Below, in pieces: positions 44,766-54,796 of a stretch of DNA of 64,000 bases. How positions within the stretch are numbered: the first letter of the stretch is position 1; each line of letters starts with the position of its first letter. Below the pieces are notes generated by a model that worked only from the letters and a program-made list of their open reading frames with translations, did not search any database and was not told the DNA's origin. This DNA is from an uncultured Clostridia bacterium (GTDB lineage Bacteria; Bacillota; Clostridia; Oscillospirales; Acutalibacteraceae). The position numbers and the translations under genes were made by a program. The stretch is from NCBI GenBank assembly GCA_937876375.1, contig CALEHY010000009.1, positions 62,001 to 126,000 on the forward strand. The letters are read 5' to 3'.

Positions 44766-44935
44766 TTCAACAACCTCTCTTTCATAGTTATATCAAAATC
44801 AACAAACTCTCGTTCCTCACGAACTAACTGTTTGTATTTTTCATTTTCGTTAATAAAATATTTATAATTCTCGCAAGTCGAATGACAACCGAGGACTCTT
44901 TTTTCACACTTATAGCAAGGTGGCGTTGGTCTCAT
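44762..44935 (-). CDS. Small Cys-rich phage protein (57 aa)
   Basis: A short open frame with GGAGG nine bases before its ATG. It reads MRPTPPCYKCEKRVLGCHST then CENYKYF..., a CxxC...CHxxC pattern I recognise from small proteins that accompany holin/lysin genes of Firmicutes phages; probably zinc binding. It overlaps the holin end by 26 bases and its stop overlaps the CHAP start by ATGA. Confidence 0.75.
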   Translation of the reverse strand: MRPTPPCYKCEKRVLGCHSTCENYKYFINENEKYKQLVREEREFVDFDITMKERLLK

Positions 44936-45185
44936 CCAAATCCTCCATCTGCTGATTTCTCAAACCTTGCAAATAAATATCTGCCTTAATAGCATTCTGG
45001 CTAAAAGAGTTGTTTTTCCAAAAGCCGATAACGATGATTGCGAAATCAATAATTGTGTCAATACAAATCAAGAGTTCGCTTTCTGTAAGTTCGATAGGTG
45101 ACTTACCATTCATTTTAAGAACTAGGTTAATGCAAGCAATAACCATAAGAATAGTTCTAACAATAGTACCCTTTTCAATCTTCAT
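44910..45185 (-). CDS. Phage holin (SPP1-type)
   Basis: 91 residues from the ATG at 45185 (AGAGG upstream). Two hydrophobic segments (about 10-26 and 41-58) separated by a short loop, then WKNNSFSQNAIKADIYLQGLR, the typical C-terminal pattern of the SPP1/PF04688-like holins. It makes the membrane lesion through which the lysins leave. Confidence 0.85.
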   Translation of the reverse strand: MKIEKGTIVRTILMVIACINLVLKMNGKSPIELTESELLICIDTIIDFAIIVIGFWKNNSFSQNAIKADIYLQGLRNQQMEDLDETNATLL

Positions 45186-45189
45186 AATT

Positions 45190-45468
45190 TTAACCTCTTT
45201 CATTTTCTATTTGCTCTACACGGACTTCAAGATTTGACACTCTCTTGTCAAGCGACACAAAGTCTTTTGACAGTGCCTTTATATCTGTTCTTGTCTCGTT
45301 AGTAGTAGAACACACTTGGTCTAATTTCATATTTGCTTTAATCAAGCCCTCTTTGATGCTGTTGTCATTATCTCTGTCATCCTTATTCTTGTTGCGAAAA
45401 TAAGTTGATATACCGATGAGCATCATCACTGAACTGATGCAGAGTGAGATTATTGAGGCAGTATTCAT
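45190..45468 (-). CDS. Small phage membrane protein with coiled coil (hemolysin XhlA-like)
   Basis: 92 residues: one N-terminal helix (IISLCISSVMMLIGISTYF), a charged linker (RNKNKDDRDNDN) and a heptad-rich coiled coil (about 45-90). Place and layout recall the XhlA/antiholin-like proteins beside holins, though XhlA usually has the helix at the C-terminus. ATGA overlap with the preceding gene. Confidence 0.65.
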   Translation of the reverse strand: MNTASIISLCISSVMMLIGISTYFRNKNKDDRDNDNSIKEGLIKANMKLDQVCSTTNETRTDIKALSKDFVSLDKRVSNLEVRVEQIENERG

Positions 45469-45689
45469 TTCACCACCTCGCTTTCAAAAGTTGCAGTGAT
45501 TTCAACCTGCTCAAATGGATAGGTTGCTGGAAGAACAACTGCCCATTTATAAAGATTAGCTGTTTCCTCGTCCCCATCATTCAAATGAATGTACCAACCG
45601 TCCTCACTAATAATTCTATATCCAATCGGTGGATTGCCGACTGGGTGAACACTGCAATGTTCAATGTTTGGAATATCGTAAACTGTCAT
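45465..45689 (-). CDS. Small phage tail-region protein, unknown function
   Basis: 74 residues, no signal or membrane segment. Reads as a compact beta-rich domain (GYRIISEDGWYIHLNDGDEE, then WAVVLPATYPFEQVEI), similar in size and place to small proteins between tail fibres and lysis genes in other phages. AAGGAGG precedes the ATG. Confidence 0.6.
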   Translation of the reverse strand: MTVYDIPNIEHCSVHPVGNPPIGYRIISEDGWYIHLNDGDEETANLYKWAVVLPATYPFEQVEITATFESEVVK

Positions 45690-45700
45690 TTTTTACCTCC

Positions 45701-46447
45701 TTATCCAACTGTCCATTTTTTACTTAAAATTGTTTGCATTTGCTCGTCTGTCAACTTTGCTGTTAATGCTGAACCCAAAGTTAATTTTCTTGAACTACTA
45801 GTATAGGTGTACAATCCGTCAATGATTGATTGTATGCTTTCGTCTGATAATTTTGAACTATCAGAAAACGAGATAGGCATTTTTATTGAGCCCGGTACAA
45901 ATGAAATTGTTGTCAATGAACTGCAATTAAAAAACATAGCACTTAAAGCAGTGGTGCTAGTACCTTTAGAAGTATCTAACTGTGGTATAGTTGTTAATGA
46001 AGTACAACCAGTAAACATACTACCGAAATTAGTACCTTTAGAAGTATTTAACTGTGGTAAAGTTGTTAATGAAGTACAGCCATTAAACATATAACTAAAA
46101 TTAGTACCTTTAGAAGTATCTAACTGTGGTATAGTTGTTAATGAAGTACAGAGATTAAACTGATAACTAAAATTAGTTTTAACACTTAATATGTCTAACC
46201 ACCATTGTCTACTACCAACACCAGTATCTTGACCTTGTACATTAACATTAGCACTTGCAAAATTGGTAACATCAACTTGTCCATTTTCGGTTATATCAAT
46301 AGTGCCTATTGGTGTAATACCAGTCTGTATGCTCGCAATTTCCTCATCAATTAATGCGTGTTGTATAGGATTTGTTGTGCCTTTTTTTATTCTAATAGCA
46401 TTTGTTATGCCTTGTAAAAAGTTTGTCAAATTACTTGTATCAAGCAT
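45701..46447 (-). CDS. Phage tail/adhesin protein with BspA-type (DUF285) repeats
   Basis: 248 residues. A structural-type N-terminus (LTNFLQGITNAIRIKKGTTN, then IGTIDITENGQVDVTNFASA, a motif common in phage tail-tip proteins) is followed by at least three repeats of about 22 residues: FNGCTSLTTLPQLNTSKGTN and close variants (about 98-175), a DUF285/BspA-like leucine-rich pattern, then a C-terminal SIIDGLYTYTSSSRKLTLGS module. GGGGGTG upstream. Likely a host-contacting fibre tip. Confidence 0.78.
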   Translation of the reverse strand: MLDTSNLTNFLQGITNAIRIKKGTTNPIQHALIDEEIASIQTGITPIGTIDITENGQVDVTNFASANVNVQGQDTGVGSRQWWLDILSVKTNFSYQFNLCTSLTTIPQLDTSKGTNFSYMFNGCTSLTTLPQLNTSKGTNFGSMFTGCTSLTTIPQLDTSKGTSTTALSAMFFNCSSLTTISFVPGSIKMPISFSDSSKLSDESIQSIIDGLYTYTSSSRKLTLGSALTAKLTDEQMQTILSKKWTVG

Positions 46448-48624
46448 TAACTAGCACCCCCTAGAACATTATATATTGCTGATTTAACATAATCAGTAAC
46501 AGCCTTAACACTTGTATAACTGTCTGTGCTATCCTTGTTTTCGTCTGTGATAGCGTCAACCTTATTTGAAACATCTTCAAGTTTATGTTCATCAAATGTT
46601 TGGCTATCAGGTGTAACAACATAGTAAGCGTTGTGTGTTTGAATTGTTGCTGCTTGTGCCTGTGTTGCAGTTGGTCTGAATATAGCAATTTCAGTACCAA
46701 CATAAACTAACATTCTGTTTCTAAGTGTCCCATCTGAATTGAAGATTCCTATATAACCTTGTTTTGATACTTTATATAAACCAGTGCTTAGGCTAAATAT
46801 ATCTAACGGATTCGTAATTGTTCCTACTTCAAGATTTACAATAGGAATATTTGTAAGTGAATTATAATCTTTGATAATATCACTTGTACTTGCAAGTCCA
46901 AGTTCTTTACCTGTCTTATTTCCAACTAATGCATTACCATTAATTTGTGGTAAACTATCTTGTGGTAAATCGTTATAACCATTTAGAAGTTTGTCTTGTT
47001 TACCATCAATTTCAAGAAAGACATATTGTCTAACAGCAACTTGATTTTTTGTATCATACGAAAAACGAATAATATCGTTTTCTGTATAAATTATTGCTTG
47101 ATTTACTGAACCACTTAATGTTTTCACGCTCATAAGAGCATTAGTTGCTACATTTAGACCTAAATCAAAGTATTTTAATCTCGCTGGTAGTTTTGTTTTA
47201 TATAAACCTGTAACAAGTGAATTAATATCAATTTCAGTAGCATCTAAACGAGTAATAGGACGATTGCTTAAATTGTCATAATTGTTTGTAGCAGAAATAA
47301 CATTGTTCTCGTCAATAGTGATGTTTTCACCAGCAGTTAATATGTCTTGCTTTAGTTTAAGTTCATCACTTATACCAAACATTTCTTTAATCTTTTCTTT
47401 AGCATCATCAGTGTATTGTCCTACTGGATTACTGCTTTCTGACTGTGTTGTATCACCACTTGCTTTGGCTAGACCATAGAATGTTGATTCGTGTTGTCTT
47501 AATGGATTAATTGGGCGTGAAGTATTTGACGACTGTTTTATATCCACAGTAGTTGCTGGTTGCACACGAATATTTCCTTTATCCATATTTAGACCATAAG
47601 TACCAAGAGAAACAGTAACAACACCAGCTTTTGCATAAGTAGCATAATCAGTATTCTTGACATATTCACTCAAGTCAACTTTTTGTGTTTCAAGTTGCTG
47701 TGCGTTTTCTCCGTCCCACCAATAGTCAGGTGTATCTGTTGCACGGATATATAGATTGTCACCTAAAACAAGTTTAGATACAAATTCTGTGTCCTCTAGT
47801 GCCAAGTCCATATCAGCCTTTGTGTCAAACACATATCCTGTGGCTCTGCCCTTTGCGATAGCCTCAATTCTCTGTGTTTCTTGTCCGAATACACTTGCAA
47901 GGTTATTCACAGTGTTAGCGACTGCACTACTTGCAACAGGGTTGTCACTCTCACCAAGCACCTCACTATCAACAGGGATATTGATATTCTTGTCCATATC
48001 AGGTACAAGCTCCTCGCCAGCAAGAGTAACACTCTTGATAGGAATACTGTCATCTGTGATATATCCACTATCATTGTTAAGTTCGCTTGTTTTCGTTGGC
48101 ACTGGGATATCAACTGTCTTGTCAACAATAGGTTGCTCCGTTCCATTGACTTGGATATGGTCGATTTCGCTACCACCAGTTGATGAAATAACATTATCCT
48201 CAATCGTAATGTTGTCGCCTGCAATCAACTTATCCTGCTTTTCCTCAACCATTTCTACAATCTGTTCGTAGACACTTGGTGTTGGGTCAGCAGGTGTTTT
48301 ACCCTCTTTGTAGCCACTTTCAATGACTGCAACATTCACCTTATTAGTTGGAATGGTAATGCCGTCATAAAACGATGTAAGGCAAACACTAAAGCCTCGT
48401 GACTTAATAATCTCGTGAGGTACAAGACAAGTGTTGTTTTCATCGAGTACAACCTCATAACTATCGCCTTTATCGTATAATGGCGTAAAGATAGCCAATA
48501 GATTACCCTTAAAATCACTTCCTGTTAAGTCGAAAGTTGCAGTAAGGTATTTGATAGAATCAGCAACTACACCGAAATCATCGGTGCGTTGCATTATCTG
48601 TCCTGTGATTTTGAAGTTTAACAT
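46447..48624 (-). CDS. Phage receptor-binding tail fibre (BppU-like N-terminus)
   Basis: 725 residues. N-terminal domain of the BppU type (MLNFKITGQIMQRTDDFGVV, and YDGITIPTNKVNVAVI, about 1-110) that attaches fibres to the baseplate. The rest is repetitive fibre: KQDKLIAGDNITIEDN recurs as KQDILTAGENITIDENN and KQDKLLNG, separated by coiled or beta modules (SEVLGESDNPVASSAVANTV). The C-terminus is coiled (KLEDVSNKVDAITDENKDS). Its stop overlaps the start of the DUF285 protein by one base. Confidence 0.85.
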   Translation of the reverse strand: MLNFKITGQIMQRTDDFGVVADSIKYLTATFDLTGSDFKGNLLAIFTPLYDKGDSYEVVLDENNTCLVPHEIIKSRGFSVCLTSFYDGITIPTNKVNVAVIESGYKEGKTPADPTPSVYEQIVEMVEEKQDKLIAGDNITIEDNVISSTGGSEIDHIQVNGTEQPIVDKTVDIPVPTKTSELNNDSGYITDDSIPIKSVTLAGEELVPDMDKNINIPVDSEVLGESDNPVASSAVANTVNNLASVFGQETQRIEAIAKGRATGYVFDTKADMDLALEDTEFVSKLVLGDNLYIRATDTPDYWWDGENAQQLETQKVDLSEYVKNTDYATYAKAGVVTVSLGTYGLNMDKGNIRVQPATTVDIKQSSNTSRPINPLRQHESTFYGLAKASGDTTQSESSNPVGQYTDDAKEKIKEMFGISDELKLKQDILTAGENITIDENNVISATNNYDNLSNRPITRLDATEIDINSLVTGLYKTKLPARLKYFDLGLNVATNALMSVKTLSGSVNQAIIYTENDIIRFSYDTKNQVAVRQYVFLEIDGKQDKLLNGYNDLPQDSLPQINGNALVGNKTGKELGLASTSDIIKDYNSLTNIPIVNLEVGTITNPLDIFSLSTGLYKVSKQGYIGIFNSDGTLRNRMLVYVGTEIAIFRPTATQAQAATIQTHNAYYVVTPDSQTFDEHKLEDVSNKVDAITDENKDSTDSYTSVKAVTDYVKSAIYNVLGGAS

Positions 48625-48636
48625 TATTATTCCTCC

Positions 48637-49047
48637 TTAACACTCAATGAAATTTACAGTCATTTGCTGATATGCGTAACTACCATTTGACATTTGACAT
48701 AAAGTTGGTGCAGTTCTTTCGCCTGCATAACAAGTCATTGTCCTATAAGAGTTCTGCTCGGCATCAAAATACTGCAAACTAAACTCGCCAGTCTTTGCTT
48801 TACCTTTGATGTTTTTGAGTATCTTACTCATATCCTGTGCGTTAAGTACGCCCCAAGTAACATTTAATTTAACTTTTTCGCCAACCTTTTGACGATTCAT
48901 CGTGCCAGTCTTAATATCACGACCAGAGGATTCACTATCGAGGTCATTTTTAGACCACGAGATTGCCTTTGGATTCGGTAAGCGAATACCATTAGCAATC
49001 AGCATACCTGCTTTGTCGGCTTTGACTGTTGGTATATTAATTCCCAT
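48637..49047 (-). CDS. Phage tail-associated protein (DUF6711-like)
   Basis: 136 residues, beta-rich. The pattern KADKAGMLIANGIRLPNPKA with SWSKNDLDSESSGRDIKTGT and a C-terminal MSNGSYAYQQMTVNFIE is that of a small tail protein found just after the baseplate gene in Firmicutes siphophages. Probably part of the tail tip; precise role unknown. Confidence 0.7.
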   Translation of the reverse strand: MGINIPTVKADKAGMLIANGIRLPNPKAISWSKNDLDSESSGRDIKTGTMNRQKVGEKVKLNVTWGVLNAQDMSKILKNIKGKAKTGEFSLQYFDAEQNSYRTMTCYAGERTAPTLCQMSNGSYAYQQMTVNFIEC

Positions 49048-49060
49048 CGTTATTCACCTC

Positions 49061-51334
49061 TTAAAATGATTGAATATCCTCGAACTCACCTCGAAGTCCG
49101 TTATAAGACCTATGGATGCCGTTAATATCAATTCTTACAACCTTGCCCTCTGTGAGCCAGTTATGTTCCCCATTATTCATAGAAAACTCACTCAAAATTA
49201 AAGCCGTAGGAATATCCAAATCAGCATCATCAACGAGGATTGCCATATTGTCACTACCCGCAAACTCACCAACATTAACCTTTTTAATTCCATTGGATAT
49301 AAGGTTATAGTTGTTTTTAATTAGCGACGGCAAAGCATTAGTACCTGTATTGTCTCGTTGAGCAAGTGCATTTGAATCGGTTGCCCCTTTAGCAGTCAAA
49401 GTCTGTTTCACAGAGCCGTCATATTCAATCCTCATTGACATAATAGGAAAACGATATGTATTAGATAGTTCATCAGTCACTGTTATACAATCGCCACATT
49501 CCAAATTGACATCGCCGAACCAAGTAACTTGACCAGATAAATAAGCGTACAACTGTGCAGTTATTCGTTTCCAATAATACACATCTACATTTTCGCCGTT
49601 CTCGTCTAAATAGTTTTCTTTAACGACACACCTGTAAGCGTGAAAACCATTCGCCGTATCGTCTTTACTTGTCTCTATCAAGCGAAGTTCTTGTACATAG
49701 CCTAAATTCGCAGTCCACTGTTGCACCATGCGTTCTTCATCATAAGGCTCATTGTAAATAGTGACCTTTTTGATTTCTGTACCCTCTGCGAAAGCAGGAT
49801 TTGCCAACAAAACGATTTGTTCCAAAGCATAACAAGCCGAAAAATACGGATAGCGAGCAGGATATGCAAAATCAAGTGACGAGCCACTCTTACCAACAGT
49901 CTTTACATTTGTTGTGTCGCCCGTTTCCTCATCGACGATATAACTTGTACATCTTGCTTGTCCTACTGTAACTTTTTCGTTTGGCATACCATCAAGTGAT
50001 AAACCGAGCATTTTTGAATAGTCAATTAGATACTGCTTATTCCAAGTAATGCCGTCTCTGTATTTAATAAGATTGTATTTAACAAACTTTAATTCGCCAT
50101 TTCTACCAACACAAGCGTTATAAACATTCTCTGGCTTTGCTCTTACAATGTCCTTTTCAACATCTGTGCCTAATAAGGCTAGATAACTGATAAGATTTCT
50201 AACGCTTACTGAATCACTAGGGTAAAATAAAATGTATGATGAAGTTGAACCATTGTAAGTTGGGTGAACTTCATAATAATTACTTAATTCACTTGCAACA
50301 GGATTTTTTACCCAATGGTAAAATGCAACCCCCTCTACATAAGTTGCAGTAAAGTAAATCTTATTACTCATTACAGATGTATCAGCCGTTTTATCGTAAC
50401 TACTACCAGATTGCCATTCCTCATTAACCCATCTATTACTTCTAAATCGAGGCGTACCATCACCTACTGGTACTTCGTAATAAGTGTTGTTATATGCACC
50501 TCTTTTAGGAATCTCGCTAACAAGAGCGTGACCAAAACCGAGCCTTAATGAGCAGTAGGTTGGAAAATCACAATAAGGCTTTTCGTCGCCCTCATCATAA
50601 AACACCAAACCATTTTTATATAAATTCCAATTAACCAAACCTACTTGGTCGGTATAATTAATATCTGGCTTTAGACCTTTGATTTCGCCAGATGTAATAT
50701 CACTGAATCCCAAAAAGTCATAAGCAGTAACTTTAAGGTTCTTGTAATAATCATTGGTATATAAATTACTTACATAAAACTTACCAAGAGGAAAACTGTT
50801 ATAAACCTCGTTATACTCATTTACATATTCGTATTCCCTCCAAGAGCCGTTGTAGTAATTGAAATATCCAACATATTCATAATCGTTCTCGGTGACACTG
50901 TATGTAACATAATCAAGAGTCTTATCAAAATCCTCGGTATCTTTTCGAGTCTCAAACTCAATTTGCGATATAACCTTAACAAGTCTTGCATCACTTGCAC
51001 CTTTGATTTTGCCAGACTGCAAAATGTAAGGTCTAATGATAGTAAACTCTTTGAAAAGTTGAATAAAATTTCTGTCCTCGCTATAACCTTTAGTTAAAAG
51101 GTTAAGTTCAATACACGCTGAACTAACATCGCCAAAGTTCATATAGTTGCTTGAATTGACGCTCTGGTCATAAACCAACTTTGAAATCTTTGACCCGTCC
51201 ACCTCTGTATACACATTGTTTTCGTAATCTACCTCGTTGCGATAGACACGGAGGAGTAAAACGCTATCCTTGTTTAACTCCTCCACAACATTATGTATAT
51301 AGCGTGCCTCTGTACCTAGCAGTTCCTTATACAT
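49061..51334 (-). CDS. Phage baseplate / tail-tip protein
   Basis: 757 residues following the tape measure, the place of the distal-tail/tail-associated protein. Begins with a Dit/Tal-like part (KLVYDQSVNSSNYMNFGDVS, then ACIELNLLTKG), followed by a long beta-rich region and a C-terminal LECGDCITVTDELSNTYRFP module of baseplate proteins. Overlaps the tape-measure end by eight bases. No peptidase motif recognised. Confidence 0.8.
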   Translation of the reverse strand: MYKELLGTEARYIHNVVEELNKDSVLLLRVYRNEVDYENNVYTEVDGSKISKLVYDQSVNSSNYMNFGDVSSACIELNLLTKGYSEDRNFIQLFKEFTIIRPYILQSGKIKGASDARLVKVISQIEFETRKDTEDFDKTLDYVTYSVTENDYEYVGYFNYYNGSWREYEYVNEYNEVYNSFPLGKFYVSNLYTNDYYKNLKVTAYDFLGFSDITSGEIKGLKPDINYTDQVGLVNWNLYKNGLVFYDEGDEKPYCDFPTYCSLRLGFGHALVSEIPKRGAYNNTYYEVPVGDGTPRFRSNRWVNEEWQSGSSYDKTADTSVMSNKIYFTATYVEGVAFYHWVKNPVASELSNYYEVHPTYNGSTSSYILFYPSDSVSVRNLISYLALLGTDVEKDIVRAKPENVYNACVGRNGELKFVKYNLIKYRDGITWNKQYLIDYSKMLGLSLDGMPNEKVTVGQARCTSYIVDEETGDTTNVKTVGKSGSSLDFAYPARYPYFSACYALEQIVLLANPAFAEGTEIKKVTIYNEPYDEERMVQQWTANLGYVQELRLIETSKDDTANGFHAYRCVVKENYLDENGENVDVYYWKRITAQLYAYLSGQVTWFGDVNLECGDCITVTDELSNTYRFPIMSMRIEYDGSVKQTLTAKGATDSNALAQRDNTGTNALPSLIKNNYNLISNGIKKVNVGEFAGSDNMAILVDDADLDIPTALILSEFSMNNGEHNWLTEGKVVRIDINGIHRSYNGLRGEFEDIQSF

Positions 51335-54300
51335 AACTTGGCATCGTGCCTCCTTGTCTTAATTGCTTGGTTTGATAATCGTACATAGCCTTTGCAATAG
51401 TATCTTCACTAACCTTTAGGTTGATATTCGCTACTGCCTTGGTCTGCTGATTTTGATTACCAAACAATCCTCCTGCCGAAATAATCGCATCAAAAACGGC
51501 ATTAGCGATACCATCTGTGATTTGCTCATTATTTGCTACGGCAGTTCTTCTGCCCATTCGTCCTATAAATTCTGGTATGCCATTTTCATTAGCAAAGAAA
51601 ATATCATTAGACTCTGGGAATCCTCCATCTGCGTGGAATAAACCCTTAAACCAATTTGAAATGCCAGAGAATAAACCTCCACCCTTATTGGTTAAATTTG
51701 GGTCATTATTCAAAACGCCGTTAAGTTTTTGAGTGATGTTGTAAGTTAGGTTTACTACCTTATCTTTCAAACCATTCCAAGTTTTAACAAACGAATCAAG
51801 AGCGTTTGAAATAGTACAACCGAATTTAGCAGTTAGTGACTTGGAATTATTAGATGCGTTAGAAAACCAATCTTTCCAAGTTTGCATACCACTACCTAGT
51901 GATTTAGCAAAATTAGATGTCAAAGTTTTTGCGTTATTTAGTTTTGAACTAAACCAATCACGCCAATTTTGGAGTTTTTCTGCAATAGATTTCTTAAAGT
52001 TAGCCTTTAATTCTTTGGATTCATTTTTCTTTGAATCAAACCAAGTACGCCATTTTGTTAAAGATTCACTGATTTTTTCAGTAAATTTAACCTTTAACGC
52101 ACCTAGGTTATCTAAAGCAGTTTGGAATTTGTCGACAACATGCGTTTTAAACCAAGTAGAAATTCCTGTCTTGATTTCCTCTTTAATGCCCTCTAAAATA
52201 CCCAAGAAAATATACTTACCGATTGGGTACATTTTCTTTGCAGGCGATTCAATACCAAACGCATTACACAATCCATCGTAAACAGATGTGAAAATCGTGT
52301 TAAAATCGTTGCTTGAATTTGCACCCTTTAGAAATGGTAATGCTAAAACTGATACCATACCTGCTAAAATACCTGCACAAATTTGCTTGCCGATTTCATT
52401 CCAAAGGTCTTGTGCGTAAGTATGACCCGTCGCCTCGTTGATTCCACCAAAGAACACACCAAACAACCCGTGCATAAAGTCATATATACCCTTGCCAACA
52501 CCCTTGACATTCGATAATGCTAAATCCCAATCAACTGCTAATATTCCATCTGCTAATGCCTCACCTAACGACTGACCTAATTTTTCCCAACCAGACACGC
52601 CGTCAATTTCTTTGTCAAGTTCATCAATAGCACCTTTAATAAACTTGTTTATTGCATTAACAATATTAGCGATAAACTCGGTAATATTAGATAGAGTTGT
52701 TTTGCCGTACTTGTCTTTGGTAGCAAATGCGTGTACCAACAACTCGCTTAACCCTTTACCTGCCTCTAGTGCATGTTCAAAGTTTTTCTTCCAATTAATT
52801 TTCTTTACAAAACCTGTGACTGCATCTTTAATCGCATCGCCGACACTACCCCAATGTAGATTTTTGACAAATCCACCTAAATAATCGAGTGCCGTTTGTA
52901 CTGCGTTTCCTAGAGTTGAGCCTAATGTACTAGCAAACGAATCGCCGTCCTTATCGGTATACTCTAAAAGTCCATTAATTAGCGTTGCAAAAGATTTACC
53001 TGCACCAAATGCCTTTTTTTGAATGTTATCCCAGTTAATCGACTTTAGGCTACTAACGATTTTTTCTGCTATTTTTGAACCAATTTCGGTAAAATCAAAG
53101 TTTTCCCACGCTCTTTTAATTGCTTCTGCAATTTCGTTCGCACCAGATGTTGTGTAAACTGTTTTATAAGCATCGTCGGTGCTATCACTATCGCTACTTT
53201 TGTTGTCGGTCGTTATGTTTAATTCATCAAAACCTGCAACATATTTTTTATTAGCCTTTGTAGCCTTATCGGTACTCTTGCTCGACTCATCCATAGCATC
53301 AGCAAAATCAAGAGTTTGCTTTGTAGCAACTGTTACAGTCTTGCCACCAGTCAAAGCACTAAATACTTCAGTAACTTTTTGTACAACCTCGTTGCACATA
53401 TTTAAGAACCTTGTGATAATAGGCTCGACTGCCTCAATAATCGGTGCAAATGCTGATACAAAGCCATATTTCAACTGCATTAATGACGAGTACATCCTCG
53501 ACATAGAGGCATTAAATCTCTTGTCCTCTTTTGCAAGTTGACCGAATCCCTCTCGAATCGCTGACATAGCAGAGTAAAGAATAGAACGAGTAAGCATATT
53601 CTTAAACATATTCTTTGCTCTTTTTAGACCCTCGCTCAAAGGGCGAATACCTTGGGTCAAAGCATTTCTAGTACCTTTAATAAGAGTCTTTGCGAACTTG
53701 GTCGATAATTTAGTGAGTGATTTTAAGACAGTTCCAACCTTTGACAACCCTTTACGAAGTCCTGCCGTAAAATCACTAAACTTAAATGTGCCACCGAGAG
53801 TATTTTTGTATTCTTTTAACTCGCCTTGTAGTCTTACTAACTTTGAATAAGTAGCATCAAATTTTGAATCACCAAACGACAAACCTCGTGAACTTAATTG
53901 TGCAAGTTCTTGCTTTGTCTTTTCAATATCAGCATTTGTGGTAACTATTTTCGAGTCAAACTTTGCAACCGAATCCTTTGATTTAGTCATCGCTGATTCA
54001 GTAGCAGAACCAGTTTCTTTTACCTTTGATGAAAAGTTCGCCCAATCTTGTGCAGAACGATGAACAGTTCCATTTTCAAATGCTTCTTTGTATTTATCAC
54101 CTACCATACTCAACTCACTACGGAGTTCTTTTAAGGCAGGGTCATTAGCAAAATATCCACCTAAAGTTGAGCCTTTAGCACTTGGAGTGTCTTTATATGA
54201 GGTTTTAACCTTATCTTTGCCATAAGATGCAACCTCGTTAAAAGTCTTGTTTGCTTTTGCTTCGAGTTCTTTCTCTTTATCAACGACTCTCTGTATAATC

Positions 54301-54761
54301 TCATCAAGTCGCTTTGCCTTTTCGGTTTCCTCGTCCAATTTGGACTGTGATTTTTCAGTTTTAGTTGAATCGTTAAGAGTCTTTTTATATGACTTTAATG
54401 ATTCCTTGGCTTTCGCCAATTCAGCGTAAGTCTTATCGAATTTCTCATCGCCAAACGACAATCCTTGTTCGCTCAATAGTGCGAGTTCCTTACGCAGTTC
54501 AGTAATCTTTGGTGTCGCATTTTCTACCGATACTTTCAATTTCTTTGCACCAGTAGATTGCTTGTCGGTTGCATCGGTACTACTACCTTTTCCAACATTC
54601 TTAAATGCAACGCCCAAAGCATCTAATTCTTCGAGTAATTTGGCTAGGTTAGATGTGTCAACTGCACCCAACTCTGTGAGTGCAGTTTTAACCTTATCAA
54701 TTCCATTTTTAGCCTTGGTAGAGTTGCTCGAAATCTTAATATTTAATTCATCAATATTCAA
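51327..54761 (-). CDS. Phage tail tape measure protein
   Basis: 1144 residues from a TTG at 54761, preceded by AGGTG seven bases upstream; the longer GTG reading from 54797 adds a non-conserved MPVCRLKGRC. Begins NIDELNIKISSNSTKAKNGI, the usual start of this family, then long coiled coil (about 100-330), a membrane-like region (about 390-450: SILYSAMSAIREGFGQLA), KTVTVATKQTLDFADAMDE, and repeats about 920-1010 (KLRNWRDWFSS-like units recurring). Length sets the tail length; at about 1.5 angstrom per residue that is roughly 170 nm. Confidence 0.92.
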   Translation of the reverse strand: MNIDELNIKISSNSTKAKNGIDKVKTALTELGAVDTSNLAKLLEELDALGVAFKNVGKGSSTDATDKQSTGAKKLKVSVENATPKITELRKELALLSEQGLSFGDEKFDKTYAELAKAKESLKSYKKTLNDSTKTEKSQSKLDEETEKAKRLDEIIQRVVDKEKELEAKANKTFNEVASYGKDKVKTSYKDTPSAKGSTLGGYFANDPALKELRSELSMVGDKYKEAFENGTVHRSAQDWANFSSKVKETGSATESAMTKSKDSVAKFDSKIVTTNADIEKTKQELAQLSSRGLSFGDSKFDATYSKLVRLQGELKEYKNTLGGTFKFSDFTAGLRKGLSKVGTVLKSLTKLSTKFAKTLIKGTRNALTQGIRPLSEGLKRAKNMFKNMLTRSILYSAMSAIREGFGQLAKEDKRFNASMSRMYSSLMQLKYGFVSAFAPIIEAVEPIITRFLNMCNEVVQKVTEVFSALTGGKTVTVATKQTLDFADAMDESSKSTDKATKANKKYVAGFDELNITTDNKSSDSDSTDDAYKTVYTTSGANEIAEAIKRAWENFDFTEIGSKIAEKIVSSLKSINWDNIQKKAFGAGKSFATLINGLLEYTDKDGDSFASTLGSTLGNAVQTALDYLGGFVKNLHWGSVGDAIKDAVTGFVKKINWKKNFEHALEAGKGLSELLVHAFATKDKYGKTTLSNITEFIANIVNAINKFIKGAIDELDKEIDGVSGWEKLGQSLGEALADGILAVDWDLALSNVKGVGKGIYDFMHGLFGVFFGGINEATGHTYAQDLWNEIGKQICAGILAGMVSVLALPFLKGANSSNDFNTIFTSVYDGLCNAFGIESPAKKMYPIGKYIFLGILEGIKEEIKTGISTWFKTHVVDKFQTALDNLGALKVKFTEKISESLTKWRTWFDSKKNESKELKANFKKSIAEKLQNWRDWFSSKLNNAKTLTSNFAKSLGSGMQTWKDWFSNASNNSKSLTAKFGCTISNALDSFVKTWNGLKDKVVNLTYNITQKLNGVLNNDPNLTNKGGGLFSGISNWFKGLFHADGGFPESNDIFFANENGIPEFIGRMGRRTAVANNEQITDGIANAVFDAIISAGGLFGNQNQQTKAVANINLKVSEDTIAKAMYDYQTKQLRQGGTMPSYV

Positions 54762-54796
54762 ATTTAAGCACCTGCCTTTTAGTCGGCACACAGGCA

